From Bisporella sp. PMI_857 (lineage: Eukaryota > Ascomycota > Leotiomycetes > Helotiales > Helotiaceae), in NCBI GenBank assembly GCA_021307315.1, contig JAJSPD010000074.1, forward strand, positions 1 through 64,000: DNA of 64,000 nucleotides, read 5' to 3'. Both the position numbers and the translations under genes were made by a program. This document shows positions 23,718 to 36,260 of the stretch, piece after piece; position 1 is the first letter of the stretch; every line of letters starts with the position of its first letter. The notes beneath the pieces are model-generated. The model worked only from the letters and a program-made list of their open reading frames with translations, did no database searches and was not told the DNA's origin.

Positions 23718-24515
23718 ACTTGACGTGCCCACCATGGGTCCTGTCATTTATCGGAGTGGCCGAGGTGATCCCAGAGAGTACCGCTGTTACCAGGCCCGAG
23801 GCTGCAACAGTGCTGGTTTTGGGTGTTAATTGTCGGGTAGTTGCATTAGAATTTTCCGATTTTGGAAATCTGTGCCTGAGGCAGAAGTCGCTGTCTTCAA
23901 CCAGGGCAGAATAACTGCGAGGGGAAAGGCATTTATTGTTATAATGAATATATGCTATAGATGCAATGCAAATGATTCGATTTTGATAGATGCAGACTTT
24001 TCAACCCATTTGTTACAATCGGCGAATTACACGATTCTTGCCGGTATCTATTTCATACGTTCATATACATTCAGGTTAGATCAGGAAGAGTCTGTAGTAC
24101 CAAGGTGCACAAACTCATAACGACTCACAATCAAAATAGCGTGGTTGAAGCCTCAAGTGAGATTAAATAATAACCTTTTTATTTGAAAAATAAATGCTCC
24201 CCCTAGAATCTTCGCTATACAATCAATATAGAGTTTCAAATGTACAGCTAGATAGGAGACAGCAACCAATCATTCACCTTGTAATAAAAAATGCTCAGGG
24301 GTTCTCGGTACTCTCCAACCTGGTGTTTGGCCCTGTGTCATAAATCGTCTATCACAACACAGAGAGTCAACCCGACGTTTATGCAAGATCTCTGACATTA
24401 CATTGAGCCACCAATGTTGCGTGCTCTCACTTGGTACTCTACCAAACATAAATACAAGCGACAGTAACAATCATCATGACGAAACACCTAAGGCCACGGC
24501 ACTCTGGCAATCCCT
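23718..24515. other. convergent intergenic region, PKS and LPMO
   Basis: About 800 bp with no recognised coding sequence between the 3' end of the PKS and the 3' end of the LPMO. Only short chance frames are present. Confidence 0.45.
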
Positions 24516-25439
24516 TCAAGAGCTCCATCCTTTATCACTCCAGACCGGCCCGCCTGGGGGCGTATACGGGTTTGTGGCCGAGATATCACGATACTCAAGA
24601 TGAATCTACCCACTCATCAGCCGAACCATTCTTCCTCAGCCCTCCAAAAAAAACTTAAATTAAAATTAAAATTAAATAAATAAATTGTGTCAAAACCTAC
24701 CCCAGGATCCTCAAGCTGATAAGCACCTGGCAACGCCACCCCAACCGGCAACTTCACACTTCCACCTCCAGTAACCGTGATCTGATGACAAGCAGGATAG
24801 AACCGACTCAGCTCAGGCTTCACGCTCCTCTGAAGACCCAGAATTTCGTGGCGCAAGATATACTCGCCGCTCTCGATCGTCTTCGGTAGGGTGATAGGCC
24901 AGGTAGAGTTTTGGTTCGGTAGCCGCTTAGAAGCCCATGGCACGGATTGCGTGGCGTCGTACCCGGCCTGGTCGATCTTAACCCAGATGGAGCCTGAGGA
25001 CGCGGCAAATTTAGAGCAGCTGCCCGGGCAGCGAGCAAGATATGTCATTACTGGCCCTGGGTGGTCAGAGGTCCATTCCGTCCAGAGAAACTCGACTTTT
25101 GCGCCGGCTGGGATAGGGGCGGTAAGGTTTGATGGTGTGTTCATAGTGGCGCCTTTAGCACCATAATTGCAGACTATTGTTTCGTTCTGTGCTTGGTTAG
25201 ATAGGGAGTTAGAGAGGATGAAGAGAGGGGGATACAAGAAATGCAGCGTCGGTGACGGGTCCATTGTCGAGAAATTTACGGGTGATGCGCTCGACTTTTT
25301 TAGAGGGGTCTTTGTAAGGATTCCAGGTATCATAGTAGGTGGCGCCGTTGATACGAAGTTGTTGAACAAAACCATGGCCATAGGTCCCTTGGCTGAAGAG
25401 TATGCCTGTCAGTCCGATGAGAGATAAATTAGCCTTCAT
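24516..25439 (-). CDS. AA9 lytic polysaccharide monooxygenase
   Basis: Three minus-strand exons (25236-25439, 24701-25186, 24516-24605) give 259 residues. A 21-residue signal peptide (MKANLSLIGLTGILFSQGTYG) precedes His22 of HGFVQQL, which as the mature N-terminal residue would form the copper histidine brace. The second copper His is in the WTSDHPGPVM block. The C-terminal part has ESGEYILRHEILGLQ, FYPACHQITVTG and the closing TNPYTPPGGPVW block. The last exon was recovered by splicing GTAGGT...GTAG across a low-complexity TTAAAATTAA intron; without it the protein would lose its C-terminal strand. AA9 enzymes oxidatively cleave cellulose or related glucans outside the cell. It has no obvious part in polyketide synthesis. 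Confidence 0.88.
24655..24685. repeat. AT-rich low-complexity tract in LPMO intron 2
   Basis: Tandem TTAAAA/TAAATA-like units lie within the second intron of the LPMO gene. They make this intron hard to predict automatically. Confidence 0.6.
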
Positions 25440-28400
25440 AATGGAAGAAGAGAATAGCCTGGAGATTTTGCAGCTCAAACTTTAGATGACCAAAAGAGAT
25501 ATACAGGTCTCAATAAATGATCTTGCCATGAATTATATAATTCTATATTATAAAGGTGCTGTCGAACAACATATTCCCATACGTGGGATCCAGAACTCCA
25601 TTTCAATATGACAGCCAATTACCCAAGCACGGAGATACTCCTGAGAAAGAAAACCACGTTGAGCATATGAATATAATTATGAAAATGCGCTTAAGGATAA
25701 ATAGAAGGTAGGAGAGATCATCATAATAAATATATTGGTAACTTTAATTGATATGGCGTGTTCCTATTCGTGGAACATCACGCTCGCTCCTCTAACTCAT
25801 TTTCCGTATATATTGCTTTTTGCCAAGACGTCCTAATTCAGCAGGCTTTTAAAGCCTTGTTGAGCAGCGGCCCGAAAGAGTCGACATCTGTTATTGCTTG
25901 AGGTTTTCAAGACTAAACACGGCCATGTTTGCTTTTGGGTATAAATGGACCAATAGCGGATTTACTCAATTCTTCAAGAAGGATCTTGTTAGCTATCTCT
26001 GCGCTAAAAGCGGGAGGGAAGACATGTTTCCTAATTCAGCTACATGATACCTAGTATTCCAAAACCTCAATGCGCCTTGACTGAATAGACAGCAAGCACC
26101 ATGCTTCTGGTCAAGGAGAAGTGAGAATATTTTGCTCTCAAGACGAAATTCTCATGAATGACAAACAGAGACTAGCGAAACGACAACATTGTCACGACTA
26201 ATGAATACGTACTAAATAAGTGCAAATTCAAGGGAAAGCTGGGTTATGATGGGCACTCATACTTCTTTAAAAATTGTACCTGGAAACAATATTATTGACC
26301 CACTCCTACATCGGTGCATCGACAAGTCACTCTGTCTGGAAATCAAATCTTAGCAACCGTTCTAAAAGTGGAGGTTCAAGAAGGAAGTTAAGTTTAATTC
26401 ATGATCACACATGTCTGAACGAAGTGTGTGATTCTCATGATTTACACATACGAAAAGTTCTACTTACTCAAACCACGAAACAGAATCTACGAACAATAAT
26501 CTCAGACTTCTAACTAGGGAATATGTAAAGAAGACATTCTCAGTAATTCTGAAGTTAGGAAACTGGGATCACCGCTGCATTTAACATAGGCGGAGGCTTA
26601 TACACAGAAGAGCAACTTTAGCAGCAATATCCACACTTTGAGTCGGTAACATGTTTTGTACAATTTGAGTATGAAGTACCTCAACGAAGCTGTACCGGCG
26701 AGTGTGCAAAGACTAAATAGACCAAAGGAAGATGAGTCTGAATATAGAAGCGCAGGGAATAACAACAATCAAATGCAGGACCATCTTTCAGAGAAGGGCA
26801 CTTGCCCGATTAGCGAATGGAGTTTTTAGGTCATGTGCTCTCTATGAATGAATCTACTCCCAATCAGTGGACAGATGTGTGAAGAGGGAAATGTGATTTT
26901 GGCTTGCAGGATTAGGGTTTAGCATCCACCACCACACATTTCATCAGTAACCTTCCACGCCTGTTCAACCTTTTCTAGTCTATGGTCGCTGAGATAAAGG
27001 CCATAATTCCAAGTATGCCCTCTCTCTGGGCTGTAAAAGACTTGGCTGGGTGAGGCCCTGTGTGGATCAGTACGGTTTTGACTTGAAGTTATATCTGCTT
27101 CAGGGTTTTGTACATACCAATAACCCTCGCAGGATCTCCAGTTCCTTGATACGGCACCAGATCGTCAGCATCTCTATGAACTAACACGGACTTCGGTTAA
27201 CTCTTCCAGCTCTCGTCTTCTAGCCTTTATCTACATCCTTCAATAGCCTAGGATACTCTCCAGTTCGAGTAAACCAAGAAAACAAGGTGAATCTTAGGGT
27301 GCCCGTTTGCTCGTTGTCTGCAGGCCGCGGCCACCACTTATTTTCTACATACCCTTCTTGTAATATCGTGTTTATATCGAGCGTCATCGATGAGAGTATA
27401 TAGCCTGTGGTAGCCGAGCCGGGCAGTAGGTGGTGCTAAATTTGAGTTGAGGATAGCGAAACTCCAGCACACTGCCACCACTTGGCTTTAAATGTTGAGC
27501 CGCCGGAAAGGGCGAAAAGAGTGAGCTGTTTCGACATTAGGTAGTGTGCGTGAATCTTATTGTCAGCAGTGGTTTTGTACGTTATTGTCCGTTTAGTGAG
27601 GCTGAGCTGTGGAAGGATGGCTCGTGACGGCTGATGATCAGTGCTTGCCACGGTTACACTTGAAATTCATGCATATATAAAAGAGACCTATGTAGGCAAA
27701 GTGAAACAGTGGTAGACCCAACATGTGGATGATGTAGGCCGACATGGACTCTTTTCTTAATGCTCGTTCATAATGCCTTTGCGATGCACTTTGTAAGACT
27801 TATCGGTGAGTGCGTCAGCTTGCAGTATACAAAATTGCCAAGCATTGCAGAGAGTGTGGAATTGTACCACCTCGACACGTGATATATATGAAACATGGGT
27901 CTCCTTGAAGTAGAAAACATGGTGTTTCTGTTTTGAAGTATTATGCATGAATTTGCAGATTGGCACTAGCATAGGCCAATCTTCTCCTGGCACTCGTGCT
28001 TAAAGAAGCTTAGTTATTGCTGCATCAGCATCACGTGAGCGCCACCTTGCTCGATTCCTCCCCACGAAACAAGCAACGGAAGGCGGCCCGGACCATCCCG
28101 GCGTTGCGACTTGCAACAAAAGGACTTTCTGTTGGTGGCGATACGATGGGCTCGACATGCATCAAAAGGGTGGTGAGGGGCGAGCCAGGAGCCTGATAGG
28201 GTAGGTCCCTGAAAGAAAAAATGCAGGCGTGGGATTGGAATGTCCATGGCTTGATTTAAAATTCACCCCCATTTGCATTCCTCCTCCTCCTGCTGCTGCT
28301 GTCTGAAGTAAGAGGATATTCCCAGAGTATAAAAATCATGACAAAAAACCCGGATTCCGGCTCCCTTCTCGGCTTTCGGCAACGCGGCCAACAGTTGTGA

Positions 28401-30278
28401 AAATCCCCTTGCTGTAGGCTCCGCATAGGATTGGGGCTCCTGCTGGCCGTAGCCTAGGCCGAAGTAGATTGCCGCTGGACCACAGGATCTGCTGGCATTA
28501 TTTGTGTCCTAAACATGCGACGACGCCGTCAACTACCTTGGCCATGGACGAAGCAGAAGGAGGAGTGTTTGGTTTTTGTTGCACGTCTGATGTGGCTTAG
28601 ACTCAGTCCTTAAATGAAAAAGGGACCAGGCTTCGCCGCAGCAATCTTTTATCCTCATCCAAACGATCGGTCACCTTGAGCTTCAGCCTCGAACGTGTCG
28701 TGATATATCCCTTTTTGAACAGGAGTTGTCGCACATCTGATGTGGCCACACCACACACCAAAGTCCAGGTACCACAGCCATTCCCACTCTACCAGCGGCC
28801 TGGACCTATATCCACTCACCAGAGCTATATAATCAAGGTGAACCCACGGCCCAGGCGACCTGGATGTTTGGCACTACGTCAGATCAATTAAACCCAAACT
28901 CCCGACCAATATTTTGTTGCATGTCTCACGTGGTCGAGATCGTTGTCAAAATTTCTCCCCCCTGTCACATTCCGAGAATCGGCTTTTTCTAGAACATTTT
29001 CTCTTTCAGCCGCGGTGTTTGCTGCCCGCCCGAAATTTCGGGTGGCGAGCCATTTCTATCAACTCTGGAGACAAGTTTTATTTTTGACGCATGTCGCACT
29101 CGATGGCCGTCGGGCATTTCTAGTTTGTTCGGCCAAGTTGGCCACAACAATCAGTTCCTTATTCCTCTGTTTGCCTGAAATCCAGGGACAACAATGCCAG
29201 TGCCGCCAAGTTTACACACGTATTGCTCGTTGAGCTTTCCTTGTCGCCTTATTGACTTTGTTGATTCGAGGTTGCTTGCATTCATTTGTATGGAATTAAC
29301 GCGAGGCCTTTTCTCAGCTGTACAAAGTCAGTCATCCCTCTTCAATACTGACAGCTGAAGTGTCTTCATCAATGTCACAAAGTGGACCATGCAAAAGAAT
29401 ACAGCCCTTCATATACACATATACACATATTATTGAGAAAACCCTAATAACATTTTGTATCTGCTACCATGAATTTTTCAACCGTTGAATCAGGCTCGCG
29501 ACAGCTAAATGCTTTTTCGCAATTGATCTATCACTCTCGAGCATGTCGCAATCTTTTCTCGGCAAAGTATTCGTTCCATAAAGCTCTCAGTAATGTCTAT
29601 TCTCCATTTCATGCCTTAGTATATAAAGTGCTTGAGTTTGGGAGAATTTGCTGTAGTAATATAACCACCAATAATGTATCCTTTAAAAATTCGTAAGATT
29701 GCACTCATCCAGGTAGTTTATGAGGTCAAGAAACATGAGCGGAAGTGTACAAATAAGGCAGAACTCTCCCGACCGCTTTCGGACCATATATAAAAGCAAA
29801 CATGTTAGGTACGCGGCTTCTCATACCCCAATGGCACATAGGTATTTATTTTTATTATTTCACCCCATACAGCACTGATATGTGAAAAGTGCCAAGTTTT
29901 ATACAATTATCATAAGTAGGTCCGAAGTTTGCTGTAGAAGATCACTGCAGCATACGCATGGAGACTACCGAATTTTGTACCTTGTGCTAGTGCAATCGTT
30001 AGTAAGTCTCACATAAAATATAAGCCTTATCTGGATATACAGTTGAGAGCCTACATCAGGTGTGTCCACTACACTGAGAGATGGCAGCAAGGGCTGAGGC
30101 AACAGAGTCATTTTATGTGAAGTCCAAGTTCTGTAAGTGAAGACTCAGGCACATTGGCCTTGTCATCGTTTCGGGATTCCCTCTGTCATCTAGGCAGGTG
30201 TTTTGCCTATAGTCAATGCAAGTTGAATTGGCAAACAGGATGGCGAACCATCGTGCAAAATTGACATCCTATTTAAAG
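25440..30278. other. 4.8-kb stretch without a recognised gene
   Basis: This is the longest gene-poor part of the locus. Only short chance frames and small repeats (CTC/TGC trinucleotides near 28280-28300, TACACATA near 29410-29425) are seen. One start-less open frame on the minus strand (26919-27164) reads like protein and is listed separately. The right end would contain the 3' region of the PRISE-like gene. No transposon ends were recognised by eye. Confidence 0.4.
26919..27164 (-). pseudogene. start-less open frame, possible terminal exon or gene relic
   Basis: A minus-strand frame of about 81 codons between stops lacks an ATG but has protein-like composition. It contains RSCEGYWYVQNPEAD, SQVFYSPERGHTWNYGLYL and a Cys/Gly end EMCGGGC before TAA. 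It could be the last exon of a small cysteine-containing protein or the remains of a gene. A GTATGT...CACAG pair inside it could alternatively be an intron. I do not recognise the family, and no upstream exon is convincing. Confidence 0.25.
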
Positions 30279-31498
30279 CTATGGAATCATCTTCGCCCTC
30301 CTCATCCTATCGAAAACACCTCCCCAAGCTTGCAAAGTATCCCTCTCCTCCTCAAACCCCGTCCCATACATCTTGCTCATATCATACTGCCGATCAAAAT
30401 CAAACTGCGTCAACAAAAAGTACTCAAACCCCTTAAACGTCCTATCGCTATCCGCGATGCCCGTCCTCAACCTATATTTCTCCTCCATCTTCTTCCAAGT
30501 CGCGAAATTCTTTTTGATGTAACTTCTGACTTCAGTAGGCTCGAGATGCGTCGGGGGAGGTGTGCCTATAAGACCAAAATAGGAACAGATATCTGGCCAC
30601 TTGGTTTCCCAGGTCCGAGGGGTTTGCCCGTCGGCGACGTTGTAGCCTCCACCTTTTGGTGAGGAAGAGAGGGTGAGCGATAGATGGAGGGTTTGCCGCG
30701 CGATCATGTCAGCGGAACTGTCGTTCGACTTCGCTTTATACGCGATTGCGGTTCCGGGATACGGACATGCGGATCCTTCGCCTTCTACTTCCTTCCACAA
30801 GCTCAAGAACACGGCGATGCTGGTGCCCAGCGAGTAGAAATTTTGGTTGGGAACGAAGCCGATGATGATATCGGGTCGTGTGTCGCACCAGTTCCATTTT
30901 TTGTTCTTGCCGTAGGAGCTGATGAAGTCCAATTGTGGGTGGTAGAAGAGCACGTCTCCGTAAGGTGGCTTTAGCCGTGGTTGATCCTCTTTATGTGGGA
31001 CATGAAGGTAGCCTGTCGGGTGGTTTTCTAAGAGATGGCAACCATACATCTTTGCTCCTGTTTGGAGCACAATGAACTCGAGGTTGGGAGCCAAGTGATC
31101 TACAGCTATCACCGCTCTCTTGAACATGTCTTCCGCGTCTTTAAATTCTTGCTTTAGATCTGCGGAAGCTTTGTACGCTACGCAATATCAGTCCTGCGGC
31201 TTTTAATTTCATGGGCACCCTTACCGAAGTAGTAAACATGAGTGACATTTTCAATACCATCAATACGAGCCATATCCCGTTCCAAATACTCTTGATCGCC
31301 TCCCAGCAGATCAATTCCTGAAACAATATCCAACCTCGAATCATTAGGCCATAATGAATCCTCAATCTTCAGCAGTCTGTTTGCCAAGGCATAGACTTTT
31401 CTCCATGTCCCCTTCTTAGGATAGTCATTCAGAATCTCATTTACAAATGACCACCCCGTAACTCCACTGGCCCCAAAGATCAACGCAGTTTTCGACAT
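30279..31498 (-). CDS. PRISE-like Rossmann-fold reductase (SDR superfamily)
   Basis: Two minus-strand exons (31225-31498 and 30279-31177) give 390 residues. It starts with the NAD(P)-binding motif ALIFGASGVTGWSF near residue 5. Motifs of the progesterone-5-beta-reductase/iridoid-synthase-like group follow: THVYYFAYKAS, LQTGAKMYG, and the FYHPQLDFISSYGKNKKWNWCDTRP region holding the conserved Tyr-Lys pair, then GFVPNQNFYSLGTSIAVFLSL. The C-terminal KGFEYFLLTQFDFDRQYDMSK block matches fungal members. These enzymes reduce activated C=C bonds of enones using NADPH. Some fungal metabolite clusters carry one as a tailoring reductase. The chosen start places the Rossmann motif at the N-terminus. Confidence 0.85.
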
Positions 31499-32420
31499 TG
31501 CGAATTCACTGCAATGACCCGTTGAGTTCAGAGACAAACTAACAAATTTTCAATTAGAAGTCCCCGGAGAGAATCTGAGACTCCTATCGATTACTGTAGG
31601 CAGAAAACTCGGATAGCTCAGATACACCATGGGGACAGCTGCAGCGACGAGTCATCACGAATCTATCACTGAAATCGGTTCTAAGCGGTGTTCTCCCGTG
31701 GGTTGATCACCCCGCATCCCAGCGTTGGCAGGAGCCGGGAGATGAAGTTTCGGCTAGACCGGGACGTTCGGGTATTCTTTTCCGAAGTAGAACAGATTGT
31801 CCTCAGTCTTGATCCTGACAACAAGGCTGAAATAGCAGGAAGAAAGCCTGTTATTTGATGCTATAAGCAATTACTTAACATGATGAAATGCGTAAGATGA
31901 TATATGATAGTCAAAGATCATGCTTGTAGCATATCAAGTTTATGCACGCATGATCGGCAATATGAGTGGGAAACCTTAGTGGTCTTATTGTATGTAGAGC
32001 AACTACCTTAGAAAGATAGAATCATGTATAAAGGAAACACAACCTGCATATGGCGAGTATAGACTCTGATTTATATAAAGGCTGATTCTACTAGAGAGGG
32101 TTGTACATCGTGAAATGATGTGGCAGGAGAGAGACCCTGCAGTTGGGGGATTTAGCATGCTTCCATATAATATCTGGAACTTCAACCCCCGCAAAGAAGA
32201 GCCCAGTCGGACCTAGGTTTGGTAAGTCTAAGTTTGCTTTACTCCTGAAAAGCTTGCTTAGGTGTTGTAGCAATGTGTTTTAACAATGTATTTGTCAGTA
32301 CCCATTCTTTGCTGAGGATTGAGCACTTGTTCTTGATGGTTATGCAAGATATGCACGAGATATCCTCTCGCTATGATTGAGGTTTCAAGGCTGACATGAA
32401 TTTCTTAAGATATAATTATC
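31499..32420. other. intergenic region upstream of the PRISE-like gene
   Basis: No gene is recognised in 920 bp. A TTTCGGCTAG half-site at about 31748 repeats ten bases of the palindrome in the PKS/exporter promoter, about 250 bp upstream of the PRISE-like start codon. Confidence 0.4.
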
Positions 32421-33536
32421 TTAAAGAAGTTCCTGGAATACGACAGCCATCAGCTTAGTGCTCTTCCCATGATGCATAGCATCCACCATTCCAGCCACAT
32501 CGTCTAGACTTGAATAGACCTCAATTTTAGGAAAAATATTATGCTTAGCAGTAAATTTAACCGCTTTGCCCATCCTCCGAAGGATGCTTTTGCTCTCAGC
32601 CTTGATTCTATGCTTCCTAGACAGAGATCCATGGTTGGCACTTGCAAAGGCTTGTGTGCGATTCCAACGACAATGAGGATGCCACCCAGTTTGATCAGAG
32701 CAGGTGCGCCAGCATACGCTGCTTCCGCATTACTGTAGACAGCAGAAGTTTTTACACCACCACCAGAGAGCTTGAGCACTTCAGCAACATAATCCTTATT
32801 TGTAATCGAGTTGGAGACCGCATCGGTTCCTTGAGCCTTGCATTCGGCAAGGATTGTATCATTGATATCAATTCCCACAACATGATAACTCATAGCTTTG
32901 GCATATTGTGTAGCCAACTGTCCCAGGCCGCCACATCCCGCAGCTGCAAGCCAATTAGCGGGTTGTAATTCTGCAGTCGATGGAGTGGAAAGCTGAAGAA
33001 GTCAGTTGAAGTCACTTGTGTATGACTGAATATATCACCTACCTATGATTCCTGCGCAAAATATTAGCGCAGCATTTTGGGATCAAGACTTGGTAGGATT
33101 ACAGTATTGTGATAATCAACTACCGCATATTCAGCAAATAAGCCATCGGTGGTAAATCCCTAAAGCAACTGATTTCCCGTGTTACACGACAGATTATGGA
33201 CCATACACCCCGAGCACTCAAAGCAGCAGCCAGTTATGTATAAGAACCCGACAGCGTCCTTCTTTGAAACCCTTCCCAATGGCACTCAGATATAATTTTT
33301 CTACATAACCAGCCCCTTCATGACCCAACGTGACTGGATTTCCCCCCTCACCTCCAATTGCCATCATTACAGAGTGATATAACGAAGCAGATGCGAGTTT
33401 AACGAGGAGTTGATCCTCTCCGGGCTCAGGTATTGGGATATCGTTCACAACCACTTTCTTCTGCGCCTAAAAACATATTAGCATAAGTTCTCCCAATAGA
33501 GACTTAACTCACGGGATCCCATCGTGGGGCCTTCAT
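32421..33536 (-). pseudogene. decayed zinc-dependent alcohol dehydrogenase
   Basis: On the minus strand, blocks of a medium-chain Zn-ADH are present in order: VVVNDIPIPEPGEDQLLVKL, NPVTLGHEGAGYVEKL, a cysteine-rich structural-zinc loop (near 33190-33240), TTDGLFAEYAVVDYHNT, the NAD motif AAGCGGLGQLATQYAKAM, VVGIDINDTILAECKAQG, GGILIVVGIAHKPLQVP, and a terminal VDAMHHGKSTKLMAVVFQEL in another frame. The catalytic-zinc cysteine in the SLCHS motif is Tyr (SLYHS). Frameshifts separate the N-terminal block, the middle and the C-terminus (one near 32600), so no full-length enzyme can form. A short first exon (33513-33536) with a good intron is still visible. It lies next to the aldehyde dehydrogenase, consistent with a lost alcohol-to-aldehyde step. 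Confidence 0.8.
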
Positions 33537-34155
33537 ATCTACTGCTGTGGGTTTGGTTATCAGTGTACCTTATGGCAACGTATGATTCAGTACTGGTAAA
33601 GTCATCACGCGGGAACGTCGCAAATTGCCTCCCTCTGGCCATCTTGTGCTGCTTCTTTGTGGTTGCGGCGGGCTCGCAACCCGCGGACTAGAATCACTAC
33701 CAGCACGCTGTTTAGTATGCATGGTTGGCCTCTGAGAGCGTTTAGCACAGAAGAGGGATTTTCAATGGAAAATGACATCCTTAATCAGCCGTAACATCGA
33801 TATTCAGGGATTAGCGGGCGGGACAGGTTTTCTCCAGGCTGCCAAGGCCCTAAATGGAGCTGGAAGTTGTACCCCTCTCCCCTTACTCAAGCTCCCGGCT
33901 CTGCCCCGCTCTCTCGAGTCAACCAAAAGGGCTGCAAGCACTTCAAATCACAGCCAGTAGGTTCAAACTAACTGGCAAATAAGTGCCTCAAAGAGGCTTG
34001 AAGTAATACTAAGACTAATCACCCGGGGTTGAGGGGATAGCCGGAGAGGGGTAAGCCCGGTATATTGTAAATACAAGGAATTATTTCCATTCAGTTGTTC
34101 GCTCTCCTATCTTCATGACAGAAACGGGCTATTCAGGGCAGCACAACACTCAAAG
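33537..34155. other. divergent region between the ADH pseudogene and the aldehyde dehydrogenase
   Basis: About 620 bp with no coding exon seen. It should contain the promoter of the aldehyde dehydrogenase. Confidence 0.4.
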
Positions 34156-35669
34156 ATGGAGTTCAAGTTTAACAGAAGCAACCTTCCAAAAAAAATCTTT
34201 ATTAATAACGAAGTAAGCATCTATTTCTAGTGTTAAAGCGTATTGCTAATCCACTAATCTAGTATGTCTCCTCCAAAAACTCTAAGAAACTTGAGCTTTT
34301 CGATCCGAAAGATGGCTCTTTGGTAGCGAACGATGTCGATCTTGCTGGCGAGGCGGACGTTGACGCAGCGGTAGCAGCGGCAGAGAAGGCTTTTCCAGCA
34401 TGGAAGAAGTTAGCTCCAGTGGCTCGCAGAGACATCATGCTCAAGTTTGCAGCCCTTCTTGAGAAACACAGCGAAACATTGGCGGAACTTACGCGAATCA
34501 CTCTTGGAGCACCATATAGCACATTTGGAAAATTTGAGACGAGCATGGCAGCAGAAGCTTTCAAATACAATGCTGGGTGGATTGACAAATTCGCTGGAGA
34601 GTCCTTTCCACAAGAGGATGGGTTTCTCAAAATCATCAGAAATGAGCCATTGGGTGTCACGGCGGGTATCGTGCCATGGAATGGCCCGCTGGGCACAGTT
34701 GGCCTGAAGGCAGCTCCTGCCCTTGCGACTGGAAACTGTTTTATTCTCAAGCCTTCCGAGAAGACACCCTTCGCAGCTCTCGCCCTTGGTCCCTTGATCG
34801 TCGAAGCTGGTTTTCCGCCTGGGGTATTCCAAGTTCTTTCTGGTGATGGTATCACAGGCGCTCTGATCTCCTCTCATATGCGCATTCGCAAGGTCAGTTT
34901 CACCGGGTCGATTGCTACTGGAAAGCGAGTGCAAGAGGCGGCAGCGAAGTCGAATCTAAAGCGCGTTACACTTGAACTCGGAGGCAAAAGTCCAGCCGTT
35001 GTTTTTGACGATGCTGAATTGGAGAATGCCATTACGTGGACTTCAAACGCAATTACTGCAAACACAGGCCAAGTTTGCTTCGCCGCATCTAGGGTATACG
35101 TCCAGGAGGGCATTTATGATAGATTCGTTGCTGGGTACAAGAAAGCTATGCAAGACAAGGCGAAGACGATTGGTGATCCCAACAACGCACAGACGCAAAT
35201 TGGACCATTAGTCGATAAATCCCAGTTCGAACGTGTATCTGGTTTCATTGAGCGTGGTAAAAGTCAAGGTACGTTGCTAACTGGGGGCACAAGAGTTGGA
35301 GATTCTGGCTTCTTTATTGAACCCACTGTTTTTGAGAACGTCAAGGATGATGCGGAAATTATCACCAACGAGATATTCGGTCCTGTATCCATCATTAATT
35401 CATTCAAGACTGAGGAAGAGATTCTACACAAGTCTAACAATACCAATTTTGGATTAATGGCAGGTGTTTTTACACAGGATATCAACAAAGCTTTACGAGT
35501 GGCCAGTGAGTTTGATAGTGGAATGGTGGGAATCAATTGCGTTTCCTTGATGTTTATGACTGCTCCTTTTGGGGGCACAAAGGAGAGTGGTCTTGGACGG
35601 GAATGTGGAGTTCATGCGCTGAGAGCATTTACTGACCCAAAAACCATCATGGTTAATCTCACATACTAG
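34156..35669 (+). CDS. NAD(P)-dependent aldehyde dehydrogenase
   Basis: Two exons (34156-34212, 34263-35669) give 487 residues, the normal ALDH length. The small first exon supplies KKIFINNE, joined to YVSSKNSKKLELFDPKDG; this start is needed to complete the N-terminal strand. The PWNGPL motif, ELGGKSP with general base Glu257, and the nucleophile Cys291 (NTGQVCFAASRVYV) are present, 34 residues apart as in active ALDHs. EIFGPV and the C-terminal PFGGTKESGLGRE are also intact. It oxidises an aldehyde to an acid in the cytosol. It resembles vanillin/salicylaldehyde-type group members, but the substrate cannot be read from sequence. Neighbouring pseudogenes on both sides make it the survivor of a degraded stretch. 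Confidence 0.93.
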
Positions 35670-36260
35670 TGTATTTAGCTTAGCATTAACAGGTTATGGT
35701 AGTCATCATCGTGCTTAATGTATCATAAGGTATGAATTGTTAGATTGCGCCCAGCAACAAAGTACTTCATTTCTACTGTCCACTCAGGGGCTTAAGCGAG
35801 CGTCATATTGGTCAGTTACCACCGCGGTAAGAGATGGGTTAATGCCGACTGTCACTCAAAAAGAGACTTTCACAGAATTTCCGTATGCGAATCGGCCCGT
35901 AGTGCAACGTTGTGGATGCATTTTCGGTTCAGCGTTGCATCGTTATACCTCTTAAGGTTCCCTACAGTATTGCGTGATGACCAGTTTTATCACCTACAAC
36001 TCGCTACGACCGGTGAAGAACCCCGCTACAGACCAGTATTTTCGGGGACGTCAGCCCACTTCAGGGACAAAATTTTATCTATCGCTGAGATAGACGTTAT
36101 CTGTGGATCTGACCAAAATCCTAATGGTATTGAGTGCTTGGATAGTCTCGAGAAACGAGAACTTCTCAGAAAGCATTTTTCTCGGAGTTGGAGCAGGATG
36201 CGAAAAGGCAGATAACCACATATCATATCAAGACCTCTACCTCGATCTAGCTTTGGCGAT
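35670..36260. other. no gene seen
   Basis: Nearly 600 bp of overlapping open frames on both strands with no recognised motif, between the aldehyde dehydrogenase and the MFS relic. Confidence 0.35.

Noticed and set aside
26274..26513. 79-codon plus-strand frame in the gene desert
   Set aside because: No domain, no splice partners and composition like the AT-rich background; treated as chance.
28676..29233. Two plus-strand frames of 71 and 96 codons
   Set aside because: No recognisable motif, no intron signals linking them and no conserved-looking block; treated as chance.
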